Of a stretch of 64,000 nt of DNA, positions 11,501 to 22,118 are shown piece after piece. The notes below the pieces were generated by a model. That model was not told where the DNA came from. It did no database searches and saw nothing but the letters and a program-made list of their open reading frames with translations. The stretch comes from Siniperca chuatsi (Eukaryota > Chordata > Actinopteri > Centrarchiformes > Sinipercidae). The number at the start of each line of letters is the position of its first letter. The stretch's first letter is position 1. The position numbers and the translations under genes were made by a program. The DNA lies in assembly GCF_020085105.1 (NCBI RefSeq), contig NC_058047.1:22586001-22650000 (forward strand). Reading direction: 5' to 3'.

Positions 11501-14500
11501 AGTGTGTGTATAGACCACAGCATACCGACGGCAGGCTCATTAAGCAGCTAATCAAAGCCAGAGAGCTTGGATCAGAGATGAGGCTGCTCTTGTTTGGAAA
11601 GAATTGCTCGACTCACCACAAAAAGGAGGGAGAAAGAAGAATTGGAAGGGTTGAGAGGAGAAAGAAAGCGGGAGAAAGAGTATCAGAGCCATCGGCCAGG
11701 AATGTGTCAAAGTCTGTCCTGTGGCGCCCCCCCCCTTCCTGCACGTTCACTCTCCCTGTTTCTCTTTCTGTATTTGCGTGTGTGTGTGTGTGTGTGGCAG
11801 ACATTGCAGTGGTTTTGTCCCTGTCTGACAGTAATCAAAAACCTCAGGAAACTCTTCAAATCTAAAGCAGTCAAGGCTCTGTGCAGAAATTCCTCAAGAT
11901 GAGTGAAAAAACTCACACTGGCCACGAGCTGAGGAAAGGATAGCAAAGAGGATGAGAAAAAACAATGTTGATGTGACATTGAGAACAATTTGAATGCACG
12001 CTCGCTGGTGTATACGAATGTTAGTGTCCTAGTGTAATAGCACTCTAGTATTGTCATCGTTGGCCTGGCTCCCTGTTTGTTAGCCACCACGCCCTGACTT
12101 ATTAGCCTCACCCATCCTAGCCTATTTCTTGATCTTTCTGTATAGCTCTGTGTTGCTGCAATCTATCCCCTTTTCTCATTCCTTTTCTGTTGTCTCTCTC
12201 ATTCTCACACACACAAAGGTTTCACATATTTGAGGTTAATTGCTGTGTGTTCTGAATGTGAGAAGGGAACAACAAAAGGAGGAAAGAAACAACCGAGTGA
12301 TTAAAGAAAAATGTTTAACAGATGGGCCATAGCCCGCTCCAGATCCTTTGCTTGTTTCTTACTTTGCTGTGCTCCCTCCACAGCCAAAGTACAGAGATGG
12401 TATGATGGTGTGAAGAGGGAAGTGAGAGGAAAGATGGAGGGGAAAGAGGAGCTTGAGAATGAAAAAAATGGAGAAAATAGATGATGGTGATAAGGGAATA
12501 AGTTGCAGTTAGGGAGGCCATGTCAAGCACAGCAGTTGGGGAGAAATAAATGAAACTGCTTTATTTTGTGTGTCTGTATCTGTGTGTGTGTATCTGCCTA
12601 GTTGCAAGTCCCTGTGTGTGTCTCTGTCCTTAACATTTGTGAGTCATTCTCTCTTTACATTCTTTTGGATTGTGTATACGATATTGCATTTAAAGGATTG
12701 CACCAAATTTTGGGAAGACTGGTGCAACCTGTTAAACCCTTTTTTCCATCAAGCACCTGTGTTCAATCTGTGGTTCCCAACGTGGGGGTGACTCTCGTGG
12801 GGCCCTTTTTACACAAAACCCAATGACCTGTGTTACCCCTGTATCAAGTCATTTACACGAGGCGGGAACCATATATTAGACCAGGCTGTGAAAATTGTTT
12901 TGTCAATAATTTTGTCCAAGACATGTTTTTAAATTTTAGTCTTTCTCTGCCCACAAAGTTAAAGAGAGTCTTAAAGCTTCCATTATTAAATCACACACAA
13001 ACTCACCAACATAAGAAACATGTTTATTTTATATGAAGACATTTTTTGTACTTTGCTCTATAGTGCAAACCAAATAATGGAGCATGGAAGCTCTGACAAA
13101 TAATTAATGACATTTTATTTTTCATTTAATTTCTAGCATTGTGCAGCATTTACAATGTACAATAGAAAGTAACAACAAGTAAGTTGTGTACAAAGTGGGT
13201 CAAGAACTGAGTGAAGAAGGGGTATTAAGAAATTAGAACACAAACACCAAAATCATCCATGTCGTATTGGTAAATGTTTTGCTCTGATGTCCTCTTTTAA
13301 GTACACTACACACTAACTGATAATAGGCGATTGGCATCATCTCAAGTAACAGCTCTCAAGATAAGTGATAATAAAACTGAGTGATACAACATGTGGCTGA
13401 GTCTGACAATGTTTTGCAGGGGAGACTTTTTTTTAGTACTACTAGGGACTACTTTCCTTTCTTCCCACAAGACGTGGAGCAAGACTTGTTTTGTTTCCAC
13501 TGGAAGTGAACATAGTAAGAAAGAGGAGACAGCGCAGAGCTAAAAATGACTGAAGACATCATTGCTCAGCTGAAATGATCCCACACATTGTGACTAAAAC
13601 TCTGGCTACCTCACCTACACTGAGTTCATAAAAGAAACAACATGTCATTACTAAAAGGTCGTAGTTCCTATTTTGGATAATGCTTGTCATATGTGACCAT
13701 TCAGCACTGTGTATACGGTGTTACAACCTGTGGATGATTTTGATATGTGCTGTACTTTCGCATGGCATAAGTGAGGTAACCAATAGCCAGCCGTGTTTCC
13801 ATCAAGGTATTTTATGTGCATTTTGAAGTATCACATTAAAAAAGGTAGATGGAAACGGCAAAATTCGGAAAAACAAAAAAGTTTTTACGCTCGCTTGAGG
13901 TGGTTTTTGCCTTTTTTGAAAAAGAGTTAAAGTGCTTAATGGGAGATGGAAACATCTTTTCCGAATAAGTTCAGACGAAGGGAACATTTAATTCACATGA
14001 CTGATCAGCTGTTTCCGCTCCGAAGAGAAGAAGAAGATGAAGCAGTTTTCATCTTCCCAGATATTCCCCTTTTTTGAGAATGGTCTATCTGCAGTCTTGG
14101 AAACTACACGACACACCCACTTTACTACATGACACACCCCCTGAGATAACTTCCTGGATTAACACTTACTTTAACTCAAACCATGATCTTTTCCTAAGTA
14201 TAACCAAGTAGTTTTTGTACCTAAACCTAAAAAAATTGCCCGCAGATAGACTTATTTTCCTTTTTCTTTCGTAGCTGGCCAAGGCAACGTCTTCTTCTCC
14301 TTCCTTCTTTCTTCTCATTCTTCTTCTTCTTCTTCTTCTTCTTCTTCCTTCTACTTGTACTTACTTCTACTTGTACCTTGTTTTTTACAGCCATGCATAA
14401 CGTAGCCTATACTGCCAACTTCTGACGAAACTATGCTTTGCATAGCCTAGTTTATTCACTCCAAACCAGAAAACACGCCTATTTCGTATTTCTTTTGTAC

Positions 14501-17500
14501 AACATTTTAAAAGTTCACTTCAAATTCTCTTGACAATTAGATGGAAACCCGACTCTAAGGTCAGTCTGCCCACAACTTGGTGTATTTGTTTAAGGTATGC
14601 AAGGTTATGTGTTTATTACTCTGTATTGTGGAAAGAGTGTTATTACTAGCTAGGAAGCGTAGTTTTTGGAAACATCTGACAGTATTGCACTGAATTTGCA
14701 GGAACGTGTATAAGGACTACAAATGCCTGGAGTTGGCCTGTAACTCTCAGGAGGAGTTGGACAGCTGGAAGGGTTCTCTGCTACAGGCCGGAGTCTACCC
14801 TGAGAAAGTCACCGTTAGTACTCTGACCCCTAATTCAACCTAATTAAACCCAACCCTGACCTTAGCTGTGGGGAGCTGCACCTGTCTGCACCTTACCTTT
14901 GTGTTGAATGCACACATAGCATTTGCTACTCTGGCCATAACCCTTTACCCCTCTCTCCATGTTCCCCTTTCTCTTCCCCTGCCAAAATGAAAAAAGCAAG
15001 TCCCCCACCCCTTCCATCTCGCTCTGTCGTTGGCTCTTAAGCACGGCATTCTTGGCCCATGATGTCACTACAATATGTGTGTATGTGTGTGCTTTCTAGT
15101 CTGTTTCTAATCAGCAGTTCCTCGTCCCTCACCCACTCCCCCCTTTTTTCTTCTGCCCACTCCTCCATACCTCCCTCTCTTGTGTTCCCTCTATTCTGCT
15201 CTCCTTGTTCCTATTACAGTGGCTCTACACTTCTTCTCATCACAAGCATACAATACATGACAATATATGGCGATATGGATAAGACCGATCTTTATTGCTT
15301 CACACATTTGTATTAGTATGAAGTTACCATCTGTGTTACCTCAGCAGTTACTGCAGCACATTATTACACTACACTAGACATCACTGGTTAAAAACACAGG
15401 AACAATCTGAACAGTTGCAGTTACTCCCAACTCCATCTTGTCTCTCTGTCACCCAGGTGGATGGGCAGGGAAATGGAGCTCCTGAAAACTTCACAGACCC
15501 CCAGCTGGAGCGTCAGGTGGAAACCATTCGTAACCTGGTTGACTCCTACATGAGCAACATCTATAAGACCATCAAGGACTTAATGCCAAAGACCATTATG
15601 CACCTCATGATCAACAGCGTAAGCTATCTAAACCAGACACTTTTTTAAAATAATTTTCCCTTTCTTTCTTTAAATTTTTGTCTTTCATCTGTTACCAGCC
15701 AAAAGCTCACTCACAACCCAGCAAGTATTTACCATTTGAGCATATTCCAGTGATTTGAAAAATAAATGAGACCATAGAAAAAAAAAAGATTTACACCACC
15801 CCTTTAAGAATTTAGAGTCATAATCCCAAATCAGAGTAAAATATCACTTTACAAAGTCTAACATTTTGACTTGTCACAGCTGTTTATAATCCTTCTCTGT
15901 AGGTGAAGGAGTTCATTAGCTCTGAGCTCCTGGCCCACCTCTACGCTCTGGGAGAATGCTCTGCGCTGATGGATGAGTCACCAGAGCAGCAGCAGCACAG
16001 GGAGGAAGTGCTCTGCAAACATGCTGCCCTGAAGGAGGCGCTCGCTGTCATTGGAAAGATCTCCAGCTCCACTTACACCACCCCTCTGCCTCCACCTGTA
16101 GACTCCTCCTGGATACAGCCCTCCAGGTACAGACATACAGACAAACAGTTAAACTACAGTGATGCATAGATGCATGCAGTCAACAAAACTGTACTACCTA
16201 TGCCTGTCACTTAAGGTTTTCTTCTCCACCCAGCCTGACACTCCCTAAAAAGTCAGTGACCAGTGGCAAGCCAGTGTTTCATGGCCATGCTCCATCTGTT
16301 CCTCGGGTGCCCGCTCATACTGGACCCACTGCTTCCCCGAGTACTGATGGCCTTCAGCAGTTCGCTGGCCAACCCAACCGTGCTCCAAGTGTGCCAAGGT
16401 GACTCTGAAATCTGACCTGTTATATTAACAAACATGCACTGGCATATATGCATACACACAATCAAACCTTGCGCTACAGAGGCACGGGGGCAGAGGGAGT
16501 TGTTATTTGAGCTGGGTGGGGGTCTGCTGGAAAATGTGTTTCTCATATTCTCTTTCCCATCAGCCTCAGTAGACAGGACTTCTCTCTGTGCAGCTTTCTA
16601 CTGGAGCCAGAGACAACAGGCTGAGCACTCTGTCAAGTTTTCATCTTTCTCTCTGTCCTTCATCCCCCCTTTTCCCTCTTTCTCCTAGCATGCATTTGTT
16701 TTATTGCCTTCCCCAGTTTCCCTCATGCAATAACGGTTATTTTTCCTTTCCCCCCTACTTCTTTTTCTTGTAGATTCCTTAACTTCTCTTTCATGGGTTC
16801 CTCCCCTGCTTTTGGCCTGTCTCTCCTTTTTCTCTCTGCCTCATTTCCTCTGTGCTCTCCAATGGTTCTTTAGGTTCTTTCCCGTATTCAGTCTCTCTCT
16901 TTCCTTTCCTGACTCTTTCCATCCGACCTTATGCCTTTTTTCCTTACCCAATCTCTCTCTCCCCTTATAGAAATACAGTACATGGGGCATGAGGGGTACT
17001 TCTATAAGCCTATTTTTTCTCCCCCATATTTATTCTCATCATTGTAAAACCTGTTGATACAACAGGCCAAGGATGGTGTAACAATCAAAATGTGCGGCAT
17101 TGTGGCAAATTAAAAAAAATCTTGCCAAATACAGATAAAAAAAAAATATACATGGAAATTTGTGAGCAGGGAACTGTGAACCCTGAATCACGGTGCTGTA
17201 GTATTCACTAATAACCATTATTTCCTTACCTTTATTCACCAATTTTCTCTCTTCTTCTTTCAGACACTGCCAAACCCATATAATTCTCTATGTTGTAGTT
17301 TTTGCAAGTTTCCACATCTTTCATGACAAGCCTGTATTCCAAGGGTCAAAAATGAGGTTACACCATGGTTTTGTTTTTTAAAAACTGTTTACTGAATGGC
17401 CATCACAATTTTATAGCTGGAGTATATGGATAGTGGAGACATAGGCCTGTGTTTTAAATCTTTGCATTTGTTTGAATATTTTTTTTATTCATTTAGGATT

Positions 17501-17927
17501 AAAATGGCTGAAATGCTGGTATTTCTTTCCATTTAAAGCTTCGGTCTAAATCCTGACTGTTGTTATAACCCAGAGTAGAGCTAGCTGCTGCATAACTAGA
17601 CTTATAGATTATGATGATGAGAGATCAGACATTAACTCTATAATCGATTTGTTAGGTCTACCATTAAAAAAAAGCTACAGTTGAAGACAGCACCTTCTGA
17701 TCAAAGTTATCATGTCTTTCTCAAAACCATGCAAATGAAAGGTGGATAATGAAAACTTAATTTCAGCACCGGCTCTGTCAATAATACATAGATGGTAGTA
17801 TACAGTCATTTTCTTAGGGTTTTAAGTGGGTGTTACTATTGTTCAATTATATTGAACCTTATAGTAATATCTTTGATCTGATCTTCTCTCCAGGAGGCAT
17901 CCTCCAGCTATCCCAAATGTGAAATAA
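740..17927 (+). CDS. dnm3: Dynamin, dnm3-type (exons 2-20; exon 1 lies left of the window)
   Basis: Dynamins are large GTPases that assemble on the necks of budding membranes and drive fission. Nineteen exons with GT-AG borders read through in one frame: 740-813, 1218-1367, 1483-1686, 1916-2014, 2921-3081, 3186-3328, 3440-3575, 3749-3816, 3956-4094, 4195-4281, 4397-4467, 4552-4612, 6282-6395, 10867-10976, 14702-14813, 15457-15618, 15903-16126, 16234-16398 and 17894-17927 (TAA 17925-17927). The exon lengths 74, 150, 204, 99, 161, 143, 136, 68, 139 and 87 match the family's typical exon structure. If exon 1 supplies the usual 161 coding bases, the protein is 824 aa: GTPase, stalk, PH, GED and a short proline-rich tail. 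The paralogue call rests on antisense miR-199/miR-214 and on pigc and suco downstream. The stalk and GED are diverged, so a fast-evolving teleost dnm3 duplicate is possible. I cannot say which (a or b). Confidence 0.93.
2425..2449. repeat. (TG)n microsatellite in dnm3 intron 5
   Basis: About twelve GT units followed by a (GA)n run. Confidence 0.9.
3440..4612 (+). CDS. dnm3: dnm3 exons 8-13: stalk (middle domain)
   Basis: The block contains the dynamin signature [14 protein letters not shown] (exon 8), [17 protein letters not shown] (exon 10) and HEDFIGFT (exon 12). Exon 10 is present once: the flanking introns are 139 bp (3817-3955) and 100 bp (4095-4194), too short for a second 139-bp version like the mutually exclusive 10a/10b pair of dynamin 1 and 2. 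The second half of exon 10 and exons 11 and 13 differ noticeably from the mammalian dynamins I remember, for example [20 protein letters not shown]. Confidence 0.9.
4613..6281. other. dnm3 intron 13 (1.67 kb)
   Basis: Donor GTGAGA at 4613 and acceptor TTGTGCAG before 6282. Mammalian DNM3 can carry a short alternative insert between these exons. I looked for an equivalent and saw none. The rest is AT-rich unique-looking sequence. Confidence 0.6.
6282..14813 (+). CDS. dnm3: dnm3 exons 14-16: PH domain
   Basis: Exons 6282-6395, 10867-10976 and 14702-14813 encode about residues 519-630. They begin [16 protein letters not shown] and end in [11 protein letters not shown]. The lipid-binding loop sequence GIMKGG is retained, so membrane binding through phosphoinositides is expected. 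The two introns inside the domain are the largest of the gene (4.5 and 3.7 kb). The first of them carries the antisense miRNA pair. Confidence 0.9.
6672..6772 (-). ncRNA. mir214: miR-214 precursor (antisense in dnm3 intron)
   Basis: On the minus strand the -5p arm is at 6730-6751 (begins TGCCTGTCTACACTTGC) and the -3p arm at 6691-6712 (begins ACAGCAGGCACAGACAGG). The first 21 bases of -3p agree with the vertebrate sequence. The base at 6691 gives A where mammals have U at the 3' end. The arms pair well around a 17-base loop. It lies about 2.4 kb downstream of mir-199 on the same strand, closer than the several-kb spacing remembered for mammals. Flanking stem limits are approximate. Confidence 0.96.
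8532..8585. repeat. (CA)n microsatellite in dnm3 intron 14
   Basis: About 27 AC units, about 0.5 kb on the 3' side of mir-199 on its transcript strand and so inside the inferred primary transcript. Confidence 0.95.
9105..9200 (-). ncRNA. mir199: miR-199 precursor (antisense in dnm3 intron)
   Basis: On the minus strand the -5p arm is at 9160-9182 (begins CCCAGTGTTCAGACTACC) and the -3p arm at 9122-9143 (begins ACAGTAGTCTGCACATTGG). Both match the remembered vertebrate miR-199a mature sequences over their full lengths. A 16-base loop separates the arms and the flanking bases (TCCTGCTCCGTC upstream, GACTGTGCAAGGA downstream) resemble the mammalian mir-199a-2 precursor. It lies 5' of mir-214 on the same strand, as in mammalian DNM3OS, so one primary transcript is likely. 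Precursor ends are approximate. Confidence 0.96.
9563..9572 (-). promoter_or_regulatory. CArG box / TATA-like motif upstream of mir-199
   Basis: CCATATAAGG fits the SRF consensus CC(A/T)6GG, and on the minus strand it reads CCTTATATGG, TATA-like. It lies about 360 bases upstream of the mir-199 precursor on that strand. An E-box core CAGATG (about 9817-9822) lies a further 250 bases upstream. Mammalian Dnm3os is reported to be controlled through an E-box by Twist1. Equating these motifs with that promoter is inference. Confidence 0.3.
10977..14701. other. dnm3 intron 15 (3.7 kb)
   Basis: The intron holds purine/pyrimidine tracts, a TIR-bearing repeat at 13788-14554 and a (TTC)n tract near 14318-14348 inside it. 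No exon is recognised. The ORFs here (for example 11398-11865) are low-complexity. Confidence 0.6.
13788..14554. mobile_element. Putative non-autonomous DNA transposon with diverged terminal inverted repeats
   Basis: The left end reads AGCCGTGTTTCCATC. The right end, reverse-complemented, reads AGTCGGGTTTCCATC, and similarity continues loosely inward (TTTTGAAGT against TTTGAAGTG). Inside, GATGGAAAC recurs twice more and there is a (TTC)n tract. I see no transposase ORF and no clear target-site duplication, so the ends are approximate and the family is unnamed. Confidence 0.5.
14814..15456. other. dnm3 intron 16
   Basis: Donor GTTAGT and acceptor CACCCAG. Pyrimidine-rich blocks near 15100-15220. 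Nothing else is recognised. Confidence 0.6.
15457..17927 (+). CDS. dnm3: dnm3 exons 17-20: GED and short proline-rich tail
   Basis: Exon 17 has the highly conserved [18 protein letters not shown] and [12 protein letters not shown]. Exon 18 has the GED helix ([13 protein letters not shown], then ALKEAL) and ends in [12 protein letters not shown], which opens the proline-rich domain. Exon 19 and the 34-base coding part of exon 20 add only about 65 residues. The SH3-type prolines are concentrated in [14 protein letters not shown] at the end. Mammalian dynamin tails run to roughly 100-120 residues with many PxxP sites, so this tail is short and poor in SH3 ligands. A longer alternative 3' exon in intron 19 cannot be excluded. 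Confidence 0.85.
16399..17893. other. dnm3 intron 19 (1.5 kb)
   Basis: Begins GTGACT after exon 19 and ends TTCTCTCCAG. A long C/T-rich stretch covers 16620-16970. This is where an alternative dynamin tail exon would sit. I could not see a proline-rich open segment with good splice sites. Confidence 0.55.
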
Positions 17928-18265
17928 TAGTCCTTTCTGCTCAGAACTCCATTACCCATCTACCCCGGTGATCCTTCCAGCTGCAGCTGACTGCTACCCA
18001 GAGACTGTGTGATGTTTAATCCAGCTGAAGCACTATGCTGGGCTTCTCTGTCTCCTCTGGGATCTGCTGTCTGCAAAATTCATGAGTCTTGAGCCTGTTT
18101 TGTACATAATATCATTGGCCATAAATATTGGAATGTGCTCGACTGTCTGCTGACTTTTCTCAAGTGTTGTAAATAAAATACCAATTTTGAGTTATTCTAC
18201 TAAAAGAGAATATACACATGCACTATTTTTACTCTTTTTGAATAAACAGGGGGTTTATTTTTGAA
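17928..18265 (+). terminator. dnm3: dnm3 3'UTR and polyadenylation region
   Basis: The stop codon is followed by a short UTR with two canonical AATAAA hexamers, at 18172-18177 and 18241-18246. Cleavage is expected 10-30 bases after either one. The 3'UTR is then only about 0.27-0.33 kb. Confidence 0.7.
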
Positions 18266-20343
18266 CATGTATCCTGATTTCTCATTATTTTAAAGTTTGA
18301 TATGAAAGAAATATTATTTTCTTCGGCAGTCATCAATTTAATCACTTTAATACTGATTTTTGTCTCTATAGCATTTCCATTTAAATAAACCTTGACTCAC
18401 CTCTGTAGCCAACAGCAGTGGTGTTTATCAGCGGTTTGCTAACTAAGATCCAAGGATGTGAAAGAGATCTTGTGTAGGGGTCTCCAGCAAAGTCATGATA
18501 GCTCATTTCAGTTATGTCACTATTAAATACTATTTACTTTGACTAGAATTTAGCAGATAATATTAAGATGAATTATCATCAGATGTTATCTCTCCTCCAA
18601 TTGTAGATACCAAACAAGTTATTTTGTTGAGCGTCCAAAAACAATATATATCGAGGTTGAATGGGGGTCTTTTGGCTTACACAGAGCTCCCTGACAGAAC
18701 TGTTTGGGGACCCTTGGTGTGTGCCTTATTAACAGTTATGTCTCCACTGCAAATAAAACAGTGTCCAAATGGACAGGAGGGGGGGGGATCATCATTTGCG
18801 ACCGTACAGTCTGTGACGCGCTGTTACTACGACGCACTTGTTTGTGGAAGTGTGGTTCTCTGAGCAGAAGGGAGGCCAACAGCTCGACTCAACTGTATGT
18901 TAAAGTCGAGCTTCATCTGCTGCTAAATGGCGCCATCACAGCAGTCAAAACCAACTGCAAGGCCCGTCGTCACATTTCGTACCAAGCCAGGAAAAGGAGA
19001 TGTGAAGGTATGACACCTAGCGTCCACTACACACTGCTATAAACTGCATCCATGCTATCATTGATAGCACATATAATTTCGTGTTCACGCCGTGAATTTC
19101 TTGGAAAGCTGGTCACACAGTGGCTCCCAAAACAACAGTAGTAGTTCCGGTGTGTTTTTATTTTGATGAAGTGAAAGCCAGAATGAAGACAAAACAATGT
19201 GCCGACATGTAACGTTAGCTGGTCTTTAATGTATTGAAACAAAAACAAACAAAATAAAAATAAACATTAGCTACAACAATTCCAGTCTTCCTCACAATGC
19301 ATGCTGAACAAAAGGTAGAGTGAGTGGCACGGAGTGGTACTCAGTGGTACTCATCAAAAGTAAATCTGACAGGGCAGAAAACTGCCGCTGTGCTGCTCTC
19401 TATGGGCTGAAAGGTTTTTTAGCAGCGTGATAATTTCCACAGGCGTTTTTCATTAACTGGCAACGCCATTGTGACGTCACTGATCGGGGTGCGGCCGGGA
19501 CTGCAACGTAGCTGACACTCCCGCGAGAGCAGCACGTCCACGGGGCAGCACTGCAGCCGTTTTCTGCCCTGTATGATCAACAGGAGCTGCTTGTACTCTC
19601 AGGTTTACCTGTGTAATACCACATTATTAGAAAGGAGCTGCTGGGTTATAAAACTAAAAAGCTCTCATTATTGTCATTAATTGTTGACAAGCTAACTGGC
19701 CCTCCATACAAAACACAACTTGAAACCTTAGTAGTCTGTCAAGATTCAGAGTTTCACAAATTTGCTGGTCTAAAATGTAGATGAAATGAGCACCATGTAA
19801 AACTTAAAAATTAATTTGAGGCTATAATTTCATTACTGTTGTATTACACTTCCACAGTAGTCCAGGTAAAACACTTTTTTTAAATAGCAAAACCCTTTAA
19901 AATCTTAATGTGTACTTCTAATGTTTACTTTTAACATCGTTTGGAAGACATTGTGTTAAACACTATGCGCCAGTCCATTCATACACTGAACACAACCATA
20001 ACACATGGAACATCTCCCACAGATTACTAAAACATCACTGATAGCAAACTGGTGCACAGCATCAGAATGTGTCCAGTAATGTAAGTCAGCATTGCACATT
20101 AGTTGATACTTTCCATACAAATTCTGAGAGTCAACACTTGTAGCATAGCAGCTTGAACATTAAAAACCATCTTCATATTGTCTGCAACAGGGCTGTCGAA
20201 AACAGATGTGGACCAATGATAAAAGAGTTAGCATTTGTCAGTTTAAATGTACAGCACCAACATAATACTGCAGACTGACAGTACATTAATTCATATAAAA
20301 TTCTCAGTTGGCTTAGACCATTCGCTCCTCTTCGCTCTGTCCA
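18266..20343. other. Intergenic between dnm3 and pigc (convergent ends)
   Basis: AT-rich with a G-run at 18779-18787, a repeat-like block at about 18750-19330 and the TIR element at 19370-19571. No coding exon is recognised. The pigc 3'UTR extends leftward from 20343, but I found no canonical minus-strand AATAAA close by, so its end is unknown. Confidence 0.6.
19370..19571. mobile_element. 202-bp MITE-like element with terminal inverted repeats
   Basis: The left end begins CAGGGCAGAAAACTGCCGC. The right end, reverse-complemented, begins CAGGGCAGAAAACGGCTGC. Similarity runs on to about 28 bases (GTGCTGCTC against GTGCTGCCC). There is no ORF and no obvious target-site duplication. The interior is GC-rich and contains a perfect CRE palindrome TGACGTCA near 19472. 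Probably a non-autonomous DNA transposon. Confidence 0.65.
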
Positions 20344-21336
20344 TTATTGAAGGAAGTGGCTGAGGTCCTCATGAATCTCAGCCTCATCCCAGGGTCCATG
20401 GATGTTGTCCTTGTGTCTCTGCAGCCTCACTAGCAGCAGGGGGCAGAGCAATGTAACGCTCCCTAAGGCCAAGGCTAAGAGCACTGCTCCCCCTGGTGAC
20501 TGGGACCCCAGACCACCCACCCCTCCGATACACACTCCCACACACACCCCCGTAAACTGGCTAGGGGCATTCTCCCTCAACCTCTGTAGCAGGCAGGGCC
20601 ACAGGGCAAACACCATCAGGGCACAGCTGAGCATGGCGAAGGTGTGCAGAGCCCCAGGTAACCTTGAGGCTAAACACACTGAGGCAAACAGGGCTGCATT
20701 TAGGGAGAGGCTGCCAGGGGGTGAGGGGTGGGCATAAGGGAACGACACCAGGTGGGCCAGCAGCATCACAGCAGACATGGCATACACTGTGTCTGTGCTC
20801 ACAGACTCTGTTAGTGTCTTTAGAACTGGTGAGAATCCAAAGGTGAAGGAAAGAAAAATAGCGGCACTCTGTAAGTCAGCCAGTCGGGTCCGGGGCTCAC
20901 AGCCTGATTCGACTTGAGACGTCAAGGCTTGGTGCAGTCCATAACCCAGCAGTGCGCAGACAAGGCTGGTCCACAACAGCGTCTCAGGGGGCAGCAGACC
21001 CTGCGAGGAAAGCAGAGAAGTGGATTAATTATTCATTTAATGTACACCATTCTAGAGAGTAAAGGCACAGTGTGCTCTGCGAGGACCATATATTTTCTAA
21101 AGCTTTACCTGCTCCATGTAGAGCCAAAGGGTGATAAAAATGGCCACACAGGACAGCTGCTGTCCCACAAAGCCTGCTTCTTTCACCACAGCCCAGTAGC
21201 AGTACTGCCGGATGCCCTCATTCCGCCGTAATTCTTCCAGGAACCGCTGGTCCACGTAGTTATCAGGGAACGGCTGGCGCTCCCACAGCACCTTCTGCCA
21301 GGGCACGGCTGGACCTGGGGCACTGTCTGGCCCCAT
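20344..21336 (-). CDS. pigc: PIG-C, GPI-GlcNAc transferase subunit
   Basis: PIG-C is a multi-pass ER membrane subunit of the complex that adds GlcNAc to phosphatidylinositol, the first step of GPI-anchor synthesis. There are two coding exons: 21109-21336 (ATG at 21336) and 20344-21000 (TAA at 20344-20346), giving 294 aa against about 297 in human. Recognisable family segments are [17 protein letters not shown] near the N-terminus, [18 protein letters not shown] mid-protein, [16 protein letters not shown], and the tail [20 protein letters not shown]. At least six hydrophobic stretches are visible. The splice joins MEQ to [10 protein letters not shown] in phase 0. The human ORF is, as I recall, a single exon, so this intron is notable. 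A non-coding first exon is likely at about 22119-22200. Confidence 0.96.
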
Positions 21337-21340
21337 CACC

Positions 21341-22118
21341 CTGACCGCATGCACGCACACACACACATAAACAAAGTCACGTTTGTGAGCAAGAACTTTA
21401 CTCATCCACTGCTCAAAGTAGCTGGTGGAACTCAAAATTCAACATTTACCATTATTGTACCAATCACATAGCTTTATAGACAAGGCTAGACTACCAACTG
21501 GGCAACTTCCCTGGGGCCCCAGACTCCCAAAAGCTCCAGGCTGATAAGGGCCTTAGGGTGGGTACTGCTTTATTACCTGGCTCTGTGCCAAAATCGAGTG
21601 TCATTATTGCGGTTTTGAGCTTACATGTTGCATATTCCTAAATGTATTTCACCTAAGTACTACACATCAAACCTGGGGACAAACAGTAACGTTATTCCAG
21701 CACAGAACAACTGTGACGTTACACATACACGTTAACAGAGTGAGAAGAACGGAAGCCTAATACGTTTGATAAATTAAAAAAATCCAAAGTATATTTTATC
21801 AAGGCTTTGACTTTAACGTTCATTATTGAGACCACTCAGACGTGATAGAGCATTTCATTTTTTTGTAGTGTTGCGTTAGCTGTCAGGTGAACCTGTCTAT
21901 CTGAACGGGGAATTGACGGTTAACCGGTTCTGCTAGCGTGAAACTCATGTTTGTATTTACTATTAGCTAGTCTTATTATCATCCTTGATCCATGAAACTA
22001 CCGGTACTTCTGGCTTTATCACGACAATAAAGCCAGACATGCCATATCTACACGTATGTATATGAACATGATCACGCTGACGATGTGTTAAAATATCTCA
22101 AAAGGTTTTTCCACCTAC
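21341..22118. other. pigc intron 1 (5'UTR intron)
   Basis: On the minus strand the donor is CCCAG|GTAGGT at 22118 and the acceptor is GCGGTCAG|GGTG at 21341, four bases upstream of the ATG. The acceptor follows a GT/CA-rich tract rather than a pyrimidine tract. The segment at 21480-21560 looks like a dispersed repeat. No ORF of note. Confidence 0.55.

Noticed and set aside
740..17927. Calling the dynamin dnm1 or dnm2
   Set aside because: Some stalk residues (such as ERIVTT) look dnm2-like, but antisense mir-199/mir-214 plus pigc and suco downstream fit dnm3. Mammalian DNM1 and DNM2 also host mir-199 paralogues, but the mir-214 partner is specific to DNM3.
20402..20846. Plus-strand ORFs opposite pigc
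   Set aside because: Shadow frames of the GC-rich pigc exon.
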